Source: an uncultured Bacilli bacterium (GTDB taxonomy: Bacteria > Bacillota_I > Bacilli_A > RF39 > UBA660). Taken from it: a stretch of 10,135 bases of DNA. The notes under the pieces were generated by a model that did not search any database, was not told the DNA's origin, and was given only the letters and a program-made list of their open reading frames with translations. Of this stretch, positions 1 through 5,819 are shown one piece after another. The stretch covers positions 1 to 10,135 of the forward strand of contig CALVUU010000007.1 in the NCBI GenBank assembly GCA_944363655.1, written 5' to 3'. The translations under genes and the position numbers were made by a program. Position 1 is the stretch's first letter. Each line of letters starts with the position of its first letter.

Positions 1-25
1 ACTGCTGTTAGTACCTCCATCCTCC

Positions 26-56
26 AGATAGAAGATTTTCTTCTATCTTTTTCTTT
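26..56 (+). terminator. Rho-independent terminator at left edge
   Basis: A 9-bp perfect stem (AGATAGAAG at 26-34, CTTCTATCT at 40-48) with a 5-nt loop is followed by a T-rich tail (49-56, one C). It ends a rightward transcript whose gene lies off the left edge. Frame 1 stays open to TAG at 64-66 and frame 2 to TAG at 29-31, but neither tail is recognisable, and I see no tRNA T-arm or other RNA signature in bases 1-25. Confidence 0.75.
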
Positions 57-82
57 AAAAAAATAGTTAAATACGATATAAT
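54..82 (+). promoter_or_regulatory. Candidate promoter of the 713-aa gene
   Basis: A perfect -10 TATAAT lies at 77-82 with a weak -35 (TTTAAA, 54-59) at 17-nt spacing. The predicted start near 89 would leave a leader of about 15 nt before the ATG at 105. The -35 overlaps the T-tail of the preceding terminator, as expected in a compact genome. The only upstream purine stretch is a poor ribosome site (GGGCGTGGTG, 93-102). Confidence 0.5.
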
Positions 83-104
83 TGATATATTAGGGCGTGG
101 TGTT

Positions 105-2246
105 ATGGATAAAGAATTATTACTTACTGAATTAAATAATAATCCCAATTCTTTTTGGAATAATTTTTTAAAAATTAAAAAAGATTTTGAAAAAGAATGG
201 TTATATTTACAAGTAATATATGAAAATAAGGTAATTATACCCAATTATTGTTTAATGCATTATCAAGAAGTAATAGAAAAATGTTTTTCTTTAATACCAT
301 GCCGTAATCTATCTAATGAAGAAAAAAACAATTTATTTATTAAAGCTTTAGAAGGTAAAAGAAATGTTTTTTGTTTTATTAATATTAAAAGTTATAATCA
401 CTATTTATTTGCAATGAATTTTGGTGATGTTACTAAAGAATTAATGCCTTTTATTAATAGGTTATCTATTGATATATTAAAAAATATGAATCCTAAACAT
501 TTCCAAGAATTTTTTAATTATTTATACATCAAAGGATTTGATTATAACCAATCATGTAAATTAAGCTTGCAAATATATCATGTTTTAGGGTATTTTAAAG
601 GTCGTGATTTATTAAAAGATTTATATGGAGAAATTTCTAAAAATAAAATAAAAATCATTTTTGGAAGTATAGATTTGACAGATGTCGTTTATGATTTGGA
701 TAAATTAGAACCTATTTTAAATCTAAATATTATCAATATTCTTTTAGGAAGTAGTTATCACATTAATAATACTCCTTTAAAAAGATTCATCAACAATGAT
801 GTTGATGAAAATACAATGTTTTTCTTAAATAATTTAAATTTGATATTAAGTAATTGGCATTTAATTTTAGAAGAATTTACTAAAAGGTCCCATTTAGAGG
901 CATTAAAACTAAAATTAAATGTCCATCAAATAAAAGTAATTTTAGAAAATATTATTGATACTAAAAGAGAAATTAAGAAAAAAGAAAGCTTTCGAGGGAG
1001 TAAAAAGACTAGATATGAAAAAATTCCTAACTTTGAAATAAGGGATTTGCCGTTATTAGATTCTGATTTGTTTGATTATATAGGTACATATAATAAATAT
1101 GTTACTAATCCACGTCAAGCCCCATATCGCGCACTAGAATTATCGCGAATGATGGAAAATATCGAAACAAAAAAGTTTCCTCAAATAAGTTTTAAAGATG
1201 GTAAATATAAATTATTTACTTTTCATCCCCAAGATCGCGATATCATTAGTGCAGGTTTTAGAACTAATAATTGCTTTGTCCCGCAGGGACAAGGGGACTC
1301 CTTCGGCGATGGCCCAGGACTTTTATCATATTGCGTATCAACCCCTTATGGCGGAGGAATTGAAATAAGAGATGACGTTGGTAAAACAATAGCATTTTGT
1401 CCAATCCTTCGTAATGGCAATGTTTTGATGCTTCATTCTATCGAAGGTATTAAATTAACTAAAGAAGAAAGATGGTTAGTTACAAGAATGCTAAAAAAAT
1501 GGGCTAGCGAAGTATTAAAAATAAGTGCAAATAGCAAAAAAGATGCTATAATTACTGTTATATCAGCGGAAGACTATTATTTAGATACTGATGTTTTTTC
1601 TGAAATTTTACCAAATAATAACAAATTTCATATATATGACCCAACTGGTGAATATAAAGATATTTATACCTCACTAGATCATGATAATCATATTCTTGCC
1701 ATGGAAAATGGTTATACTGTTAATGATATAAAATATGATTTTGAGGTTACTTATAATTATCCTTATAAAATAGATGCCCTAGCATCAAATTATCAAGTTA
1801 TTGAATTTACTTTAGAAGAATTAGAAATCATCAAACAAAGAAACGAATTAAAAGATGAAATTATCGAATATACTAATGCTAGAAGAATGTTTCTTAAAAA
1901 TCATCAGGATGTTTTGGCAATGGAAATGCTTAGACATATAAAAATGTTGCAAGAAAAATCAATATTGCTTTATCAAAATATATTTAATTTAAATAATGAA
2001 AACCGTATTGATAAATATAAAGGTTTTACTGATGCCTTAGATTTTATTAAAGCAATATATGAAAAAATTGACCTGCCAATTGATTTTGATATATATAATT
2101 TAACTAAAATATATTATAGCGATGATTGGTTTATCGCTTTTGATAATCTAGGTAATTTACATTATGAGTGCCTTGCTGGAGGAGAATACCAATTTTTAAT
2201 AGTTTTAAATGATATAAAGAAACAAGAACGGAGTAACGCAAGATGA
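105..2246 (+). CDS. Large uncharacterised protein (713 aa) with conserved-looking Cys/Gly core
   Basis: I do not recognise this protein with confidence. Residues 1-320 look largely helical and Lys/Asn-rich. The most structured part is about residues 380-500: a TNNCF segment (Cys390), a Gly-rich loop, LSYC (Cys410), a TPYGGGIEIRDD stretch (413-424), then RNGNVLMLHSIEG (436-448) and a helix with basic and aromatic residues. That layout (Cys-containing strand, short strands, an R-N-G turn, then a helix) recalls either PcfJ-like proteins of mobile elements or a degenerate GNAT-like acyltransferase fold. Both are inference. The last 200 residues are again helical with acidic ends. No signal peptide or membrane segment is visible, so it is probably cytoplasmic. 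It overlaps the next gene by 4 nt (ATGA), so the two are probably co-translated. It stands where alaS stands in Bacillus, upstream of ireB. A short GC-rich patch at 1278-1320 is unlike the rest of the gene. Confidence 0.8.
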   Translation: MDKELLLTELNNNPNSFWNNFLKIKKDFEKEWLYLQVIYENKVIIPNYCLMHYQEVIEKCFSLIPCRNLSNEEKNNLFIKALEGKRNVFCFINIKSYNHYLFAMNFGDVTKELMPFINRLSIDILKNMNPKHFQEFFNYLYIKGFDYNQSCKLSLQIYHVLGYFKGRDLLKDLYGEISKNKIKIIFGSIDLTDVVYDLDKLEPILNLNIINILLGSSYHINNTPLKRFINNDVDENTMFFLNNLNLILSNWHLILEEFTKRSHLEALKLKLNVHQIKVILENIIDTKREIKKKESFRGSKKTRYEKIPNFEIRDLPLLDSDLFDYIGTYNKYVTNPRQAPYRALELSRMMENIETKKFPQISFKDGKYKLFTFHPQDRDIISAGFRTNNCFVPQGQGDSFGDGPGLLSYCVSTPYGGGIEIRDDVGKTIAFCPILRNGNVLMLHSIEGIKLTKEERWLVTRMLKKWASEVLKISANSKKDAIITVISAEDYYLDTDVFSEILPNNNKFHIYDPTGEYKDIYTSLDHDNHILAMENGYTVNDIKYDFEVTYNYPYKIDALASNYQVIEFTLEELEIIKQRNELKDEIIEYTNARRMFLKNHQDVLAMEMLRHIKMLQEKSILLYQNIFNLNNENRIDKYKGFTDALDFIKAIYEKIDLPIDFDIYNLTKIYYSDDWFIAFDNLGNLHYECLAGGEYQFLIVLNDIKKQERSNAR
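1276..1292 (+). repeat. Short hairpin in a GC-rich patch
   Basis: TTGTCCC (1276-1282) and GGGACAA (1286-1292) pair perfectly around a 3-nt loop, with a G-U pair possible outside (1275/1293). It lies in a roughly 43-base stretch (1278-1320) that is about 70% GC inside a gene that is otherwise mostly A and T. It encodes the Gly/Pro-rich loop after Cys390, so part of the composition follows from the amino acids. Confidence 0.5.
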
Positions 2247-2446
2247 TGAGTGGTTTTATAAAATATATTGATAATTTAGAAGAATGGGGTTATATAACTG
2301 GATATGATGCTGAAGATTATTATTTTGAATTTTCTTCACTAAATTTTTCTAAAAATTTACTAGAAGAAAATTTAGAAGTTTTATTTGATCCCAATCAAAA
2401 CGGATTGATGTTATATGCCTTAGATATAAAGTTATTGCTTAAATAA
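2243..2446 (+). CDS. Small divergent cold-shock-like (OB-fold) protein
   Basis: This 67-aa protein has the size and pattern of a single cold-shock domain. GFIKYIDNLEEWGYITG matches the G-x-[VI]-K-x-[FY] strand and the RNP1 region (usually KGFGFI). DYYFEFSSL sits where RNP2 (DVFVHFSAL) does. ENLEVLFDPNQNGLMLYAL matches the strand 4-5 region with its closing Ala-x-x-[VI]. The RNP1 Lys-Gly is replaced by Glu-Trp and the RNP2 His by Glu, and the protein is strongly acidic, so nucleic-acid binding may be lost or altered. The first ATG (2243) overlaps the upstream stop as ATGA; a second ATG follows at 2246. GGAG at 2230-2233 could serve either. It forms a bicistron with the 713-aa gene, and the ireB promoter overlaps its end. 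The family call is from pattern matching by eye. Confidence 0.7.
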   Translation: MMSGFIKYIDNLEEWGYITGYDAEDYYFEFSSLNFSKNLLEENLEVLFDPNQNGLMLYALDIKLLLK

Positions 2447-2463
2447 TAAATATTTGTTAGAAT
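2435..2463 (+). promoter_or_regulatory. Promoter of the ireB-ruvX-mltG-trhP operon
   Basis: The -35 TTGCTT (2435-2440) lies inside the last codons of the 67-aa gene. A 17-nt spacer leads to -10 TAGAAT (2458-2463), which carries the extended TG motif (TGT directly before it, 2455-2457). The predicted start near 2470 leaves a leader of about 17 nt with the ribosome site GGAGTGA (2476-2482) before the ATG at 2487. This is one of the best promoter matches in the window. Confidence 0.65.
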
Positions 2464-2486
2464 TAATGTGATGATGGAGTGATTTA

Positions 2487-2735
2487 ATGGATATTTTTAA
2501 AACTAGTGTATTTAATGTTAGAGAATTACGGCAAGAAATGATACTTATAATGCTAAATGAAGTAATTGAAGCCTTAGAATTTAAAGGCTACAATCCTACT
2601 AATCAATTAGTTGGGTATCTTACAACAGGAGATTTAAAATATATTACAACTTTTAATGATTCGCGTAAGAAAATTAGTAAATATGATCGTAGTGAAGTAT
2701 TAATGGCTATAATTAATGCTTATATGGGTAAATAA
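2487..2735 (+). CDS. ireB: IreB family regulatory phosphoprotein (UPF0297/DUF965)
   Basis: This 82-aa protein carries the family core GYNPTNQLVGYLTTGDLKYI followed by an NDSR segment, nearly the same as Bacillus YrzL and Enterococcus IreB. Length is normal (about 85-90 aa). In Enterococcus faecalis IreB is a cytoplasmic target of the PASTA Ser/Thr kinase IreK and a negative regulator of cephalosporin resistance, with phosphothreonines near the N-terminus. Here Thr6, in a K-T-x-x-F context like the Bacillus protein (FDKTMKF), is the probable equivalent; this is inference. It is the first gene of the operon, with the ribosome site GGAGTGA upstream. Its TAA overlaps the ATG of ruvX (TAATG), so translation is probably coupled. 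The ireB-ruvX-DUF1292-mltG order is conserved in Bacillota and supports the call. Confidence 0.95.
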   Translation: MDIFKTSVFNVRELRQEMILIMLNEVIEALEFKGYNPTNQLVGYLTTGDLKYITTFNDSRKKISKYDRSEVLMAIINAYMGK

Positions 2736-3157
2736 TGTATATCGGTTTAGATTTAGGAACAACTACTCTAGGTGTTTCTATAAGTGATAAAACCAATACT
2801 CTAGTTAGTCCTCTTACTCTTATTAGATTTAAAAAAGAAAATTATGGCTATGCTTTAAAAGAGTTACTTAAAATTTTGCAAGAAAAAAATATCTCAGAAG
2901 TTGTATTAGGTCTTCCTAAAAATATGGATAATTCTTTGGGCTTTGCTGCTAAACGTAGTTTAAAATTTAAAAAAATGTTAGAATCAAAAAGTATAATAGT
3001 TCATTTAGAAGATGAACGTCTTACGACCGTTGAAGCATTAAATATAATGAAAAATAATGGTGTGAAAAAAATAAATAGAAAAGAAAATGTTGATATATTA
3101 TCAGCAGTCATAATATTAGAAAGTTTTTTAAAGAGGAAATTAAATGAAAAAGAATAA
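2735..3157 (+). CDS. ruvX: RuvX/YqgF family Holliday-junction resolvase-like nuclease
   Basis: A 140-aa RNase H-fold protein of usual length (about 138-145 aa). The N-terminal strand has the catalytic-type Asp6 followed by LGTTTLGVS. LGLPKNMDNS (58-67) is the LGLP-x-x-x-x-GS box with Asn for the usual Gly. DERLTT (93-98) is the family signature, and Asp120 in VDILSAVIIL is the C-terminal acidic residue before the closing helix. All expected motifs are present, so it should be active. The family is linked to Holliday-junction resolution (in Mycobacterium RuvX) and to processing of 16S rRNA precursor 5' ends (in E. coli YqgF); sequence alone does not say which applies. Start ATG overlaps the ireB stop, and its 3' end overlaps the next gene by 14 nt. 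Confidence 0.95.
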   Translation: MYIGLDLGTTTLGVSISDKTNTLVSPLTLIRFKKENYGYALKELLKILQEKNISEVVLGLPKNMDNSLGFAAKRSLKFKKMLESKSIIVHLEDERLTTVEALNIMKNNGVKKINRKENVDILSAVIILESFLKRKLNEKE

Positions 3158-3416
3158 TTTAGTTATAGCATCAGGGGATGGAAAAGAAGAATTTGATATT
3201 TTGCTTAAGGTAGAAGCAAGTAATAAAGAATATATAATTTATACTAAGCATGAACAAACAGAATGTGGTGATGTTATTGCTTATGCTGGAAATTATGAAT
3301 TTAGTGATGGTAAACAAAAAATAGTACCTATTGAAGATGAAGATGTATTAGAATTTTTAGATATTATTTTATTACAAATTCAAAATAAGATGAATGGTGG
3401 TAATATAGATGAGTAA
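3144..3416 (+). CDS. DUF1292 (YrzB-like) protein
   Basis: A 90-aa acidic protein matching the DUF1292 family in size, pattern and position between ruvX and mltG. The core runs as alternating strands: EEFDILLKVEASNKEYIIYT, then GDVIAYAGNYE, then KIVPIEDEDVLEFLDIIL. The fold is small and probably cytoplasmic; no biochemical role is established for the family. The start ATG at 3144 lies within the last codons of ruvX (14-nt overlap), preceded by AAGAGGA (3131-3137). It overlaps mltG by 8 nt at its own end. The conserved location suggests a role coupled to its neighbours, but nothing in the sequence shows what it is. Confidence 0.9.
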   Translation: MKKNNLVIASGDGKEEFDILLKVEASNKEYIIYTKHEQTECGDVIAYAGNYEFSDGKQKIVPIEDEDVLEFLDIILLQIQNKMNGGNIDE

Positions 3417-4455
3417 GAAAATTATAATTATTGTAATAAGTATAATTGTTATATTAATTGCTTTATTTATTGGAACTTATTTTTTTAGTTTAAGTGCAGT
3501 AAGTAATAATCAAGAAGTGGTTGAATTTATAGTTAATGAAGGTGATAGTAAAGAACTTATCGCCGAAAATTTAAAAAACGCTAAGCTAATTAGAAGTAAA
3601 TATGTAACGCTCGTTTATATTTTACTTTCTGGTAATACTAATATCCAAGCAGGAGAATATGAATTAGATAGAAGCATGTCTACTCAAGAAATAATTAGCG
3701 TCTTGGCAAGTGGTAAAATTATTAATTCTGAAAGACCATCGGTTAGAATAACTTTTAAAGAAGGTATTACTTTAGAAGAATTTATGCATCTTCTAGCGGA
3801 TAATACAGCCTTAGATTATGATACTATTATCGCTGAAGTAAATAGCTCTGAATATTTAAATACTTTGATAAATGATTATTGGTTTTTAACTGATGATATT
3901 TTAAATAATGATTTATATTATGGTTTAGAAGGATATTTATACCCCGAAACATATGATTTTTATATCGATACATCTTTAGATACTGCCATAAGAAAAATGC
4001 TTGATGTTACCGATTTGCGTCTTAGTGAAGTGCGTGATCAAATTAAAGCAAGTAATTATTCTGTTCATGAAATTTTAACAATGTCTTCTATTGTTGAAAA
4101 AGAAGCGGTTAATGCGGAAGATAGGGCTAAAGTTGCTCAAGTTATTTATAAAAGACTTGATATTAAAATGAATCTTGGAATGGATGTTACTGCTTATTAC
4201 GGAGTAAGGAAAAGTATGAGCGAAGTCTTAACAAATATTGACTTAGACGATAAAAATCCTTATAATACTCGTGTTGCATCTTTTATTGGGCTTCCTGCAG
4301 GTCCAATTTGCAACCCTTCGCTTGAAAGTATTAATGCTGTATTAAATCCATCTAATACAGATTACATCTACTTTTTTGCGGATATTATAACAGGTAATGT
4401 TTATTTTACAGATGATTATAACGAATTTTTAGAATTAAAAGAATTATATGGATAG
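3409..4455 (+). CDS. mltG: Endolytic murein transglycosylase MltG
   Basis: A 348-aa membrane-anchored enzyme that cleaves nascent glycan strands and so sets their length. After a short basic start, residues 5-28 form one transmembrane helix, placing the rest outside the membrane. A LysM-like/YceG N-domain follows (about 40-110), including EGITLEEFMHLLAD. Catalytic-domain signatures are LEGYLYPETYDF (173-184), SSIVEKEA (226-233, catalytic Glu by family alignment probably Glu230), and GLPAGPICNPSLESI followed by TDYIYFFAD near the C-terminus. Length is typical of YceG/MltG. The gene overlaps the DUF1292 gene by 8 nt; GGTGG (3396-3400) is the likely ribosome site. Its TAG runs into the AGGTGAT ribosome site of trmR. 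Its presence shows that the organism makes peptidoglycan and is not a wall-less mollicute. Confidence 0.95.
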   Translation: MSKKIIIIVISIIVILIALFIGTYFFSLSAVSNNQEVVEFIVNEGDSKELIAENLKNAKLIRSKYVTLVYILLSGNTNIQAGEYELDRSMSTQEIISVLASGKIINSERPSVRITFKEGITLEEFMHLLADNTALDYDTIIAEVNSSEYLNTLINDYWFLTDDILNNDLYYGLEGYLYPETYDFYIDTSLDTAIRKMLDVTDLRLSEVRDQIKASNYSVHEILTMSSIVEKEAVNAEDRAKVAQVIYKRLDIKMNLGMDVTAYYGVRKSMSEVLTNIDLDDKNPYNTRVASFIGLPAGPICNPSLESINAVLNPSNTDYIYFFADIITGNVYFTDDYNEFLELKELYG

Positions 4456-4464
4456 GTGATATTT

Positions 4465-5055
4465 ATGAAAGAACATATATTAGAGATGGAAAAATATGCC
4501 GCAGATAATAATGTACCCATAATTGAAAAAAAATCAATTATGTTTATTATGAGGTATATTAAAAACCATAATGTTTTAAGCATTTTAGAAATTGGTAGTG
4601 CAATAGGATATTCAGCAATACTTATGGCATCTAGTCATAAAGATGTAACTGTTACAACTATTGAACGAGATGAATCTAGATATATGGAATGTCTTAAAAA
4701 TGTAAAAAAATGTGGTATGGAAAAGAAAATTAATGTCGTTTTCCAAGATGCATTAGAGCTTAATTTAAGTGAAGAACTACGTTATGACTTAATTTTTATC
4801 GATGCCGCCAAGGGACAATATACTAAATTTTTTGAAAAATATAAACATTTTTTAAATCCTGGAGGAGTCATAATTACTGATAATATTAAATTTCATGGTT
4901 ATGTTGGAGAATCTTCTAAACTTGATAAAGGAAATTTAAAAAGTTTAGTAGAAAAAATCGAAAACTATGTCGATTTTTTAAAAAATAATACTGAATTTGT
5001 TACAGAATTTAAAGATATCGGTGATGGACTAGCAATTAGCAAATGGAAAGAATAA
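4465..5055 (+). CDS. trmR: tRNA 5-hydroxyuridine methyltransferase TrmR (YrrM), class I O-methyltransferase
   Basis: A 196-aa SAM-dependent methyltransferase. ILEIGSAIGYSA (40-51) is the SAM-binding glycine loop; a TIERDE segment ends strand 2 with the ribose-binding acidic residue; FIDAAKGQY has Asp113; ITDNIKFHGYV has Asp139 and Asn140. The D-D-N set with 26-residue spacing matches the metal ligands of the COMT-like family. In Bacillus subtilis, TrmR methylates 5-hydroxyuridine at the wobble position of tRNA to 5-methoxyuridine, and two U32 proteins that make the substrate follow it there as here. I choose ATG 4465 because AGGTGAT (4454-4460) lies just upstream; an in-frame GTG at 4456 falls inside that ribosome site. 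The 3' end overlaps the next gene by 13 nt. Confidence 0.9.
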   Translation: MKEHILEMEKYAADNNVPIIEKKSIMFIMRYIKNHNVLSILEIGSAIGYSAILMASSHKDVTVTTIERDESRYMECLKNVKKCGMEKKINVVFQDALELNLSEELRYDLIFIDAAKGQYTKFFEKYKHFLNPGGVIITDNIKFHGYVGESSKLDKGNLKSLVEKIENYVDFLKNNTEFVTEFKDIGDGLAISKWKE

Positions 5056-5819
5056 ATAAATTAGTTACAGTTACTAACAAAAATATAATTGATGATTTAA
5101 GAAATATACCAAATTTACATTTGGTATATCCTCTTAAATCTTTTTGTGTTGGTTTTACCGAATACTTTGATATTTCTGAAATTGATGATTACATCCTAGT
5201 TAATAGAATTCTTGATGATTTTGACCTAGATAAATTAGAAAGTATTTTAATTAATAGCAATATTAAAGGTATAGTGTTTGATGATTTGGGTATTATAGAT
5301 ATTGTTGCTAATTTAAATATAACTAAGATTTTATTACTAGATCATTTAGCAACTAATACTAAATCTATTAATTATTATTTAGAATATGTAAGTAGCATTG
5401 TAGTATCAAGTGATTTAACAGAAAGTGAAATTAGAAATATTGTAGCAAATGCTAACAAACCTTTAGTAGTAAACGTCTTTGGTTTAAAGACTCTTATGTA
5501 TTCAAGACGTTTACTACTAGCAAATTATGAGACATATCACAATTTGTTAAAAGAACCAATAATTGATACTAGTATTGAAAATAAATATTTTAAGATTGTT
5601 GAAAATGAATATGGTACAATTTTTTATGCTAGAAATTATTATAATGCTTTAGCTTTATTAGATTTAGATAATGTTTTATATTTTTGGTATAATCCTTTAT
5701 TTTTAGATTCCGAAAAAATAGTTAAATTAGTTTTAAATAATGATATAACTAATATAAATAATGAAACATTATTTTTAGATAAAAAAACATATTACAAAGT
5801 AGGTGATATCGATGCCTGA
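5043..5819 (+). CDS. yrrN: Truncated/divergent U32-family protein (YrrN/TrhP1-like) without Fe-S cysteines
   Basis: A 258-aa protein in the yrrN position, between trmR and the full U32 gene. It looks like an alternating beta/alpha barrel: strands such as IKGIVFDDLG, ITKILLLDHLATNT, VSSIVVSSDLT and PLVVNVFGLKTLMYSR. The last (Gly147 to Arg155) resembles the G-x-x-x-LM-x-S element of U32 proteins. It has one cysteine only (SFCVGF, near residue 35), so the four-Cys cluster of the family is absent, and it is shorter than the usual 300 or more residues. It may act as a partner subunit of the next gene's product in tRNA U34 hydroxylation; this is inference from context and from the paired TrhP1/TrhP2 of Bacillus. 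ATG 5043 overlaps trmR by 13 nt; no strong ribosome site is seen, so translation is probably coupled. Two perfect inverted repeats lie within the coding sequence (5104-5129 and 5464-5519). Confidence 0.75.
   Translation: MERINKLVTVTNKNIIDDLRNIPNLHLVYPLKSFCVGFTEYFDISEIDDYILVNRILDDFDLDKLESILINSNIKGIVFDDLGIIDIVANLNITKILLLDHLATNTKSINYYLEYVSSIVVSSDLTESEIRNIVANANKPLVVNVFGLKTLMYSRRLLLANYETYHNLLKEPIIDTSIENKYFKIVENEYGTIFYARNYYNALALLDLDNVLYFWYNPLFLDSEKIVKLVLNNDITNINNETLFLDKKTYYKVGDIDA
5104..5129 (+). repeat. 11-bp perfect hairpin in the 5' part of yrrN-like gene
   Basis: ATATACCAAAT (5104-5114) and ATTTGGTATAT (5119-5129) are perfect reverse complements around a TTAC loop, starting 61 nt into the coding sequence. 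No T-run follows immediately, so it is not a standard terminator. It could affect ribosome or RNase progress near the start of a gene that depends on coupled translation, but no function is shown. Confidence 0.8.
5464..5519 (+). repeat. 16-bp perfect inverted repeat inside yrrN-like coding sequence
   Basis: TAGTAGTAAACGTCTT (5464-5479) and AAGACGTTTACTACTA (5504-5519) are exact reverse complements separated by 24 nt, with a T-G pair possible outside. The repeat overlays codons of the U32-like LVVNVFGLKTLMYSRRLLL segment. A competing 6-bp hairpin, GTCTTT (5475-5480) with AAAGAC (5486-5491), uses the inner part of the left arm, so the two cannot form together. No T-run follows. Function unknown. 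Confidence 0.9.

Noticed and set aside
9..25. Possible leftward gene start: reverse strand reads GGAGGATGGAGGTACTAAC
   Set aside because: The ATG touches the GGAGG with no spacing and only seven codons are visible; the hairpin with a T-tail on the + strand is better explained as a rightward terminator.
1..26. Possible 3' end of a tRNA or other small RNA before the first terminator (bases ending CCTCCA)
   Set aside because: No T-arm GGTTCRA-type motif or matching acceptor stem can be seen in the few bases available, so no RNA gene can be supported.
8..244. Leftward open frame of 78 codons overlapping the start of the 713-aa gene
   Set aside because: It lies opposite a long convincing coding sequence, spans the promoter and terminator, and has no recognisable motif; low GC favours such shadows.
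105..2246. Firm annotation as PcfJ or as a GNAT acetyltransferase
   Set aside because: Only a loose motif layout (TNNCF, YC, IEIRDD, RNGNVL) supports either; there is no decisive signature, so the product is left as uncharacterised.
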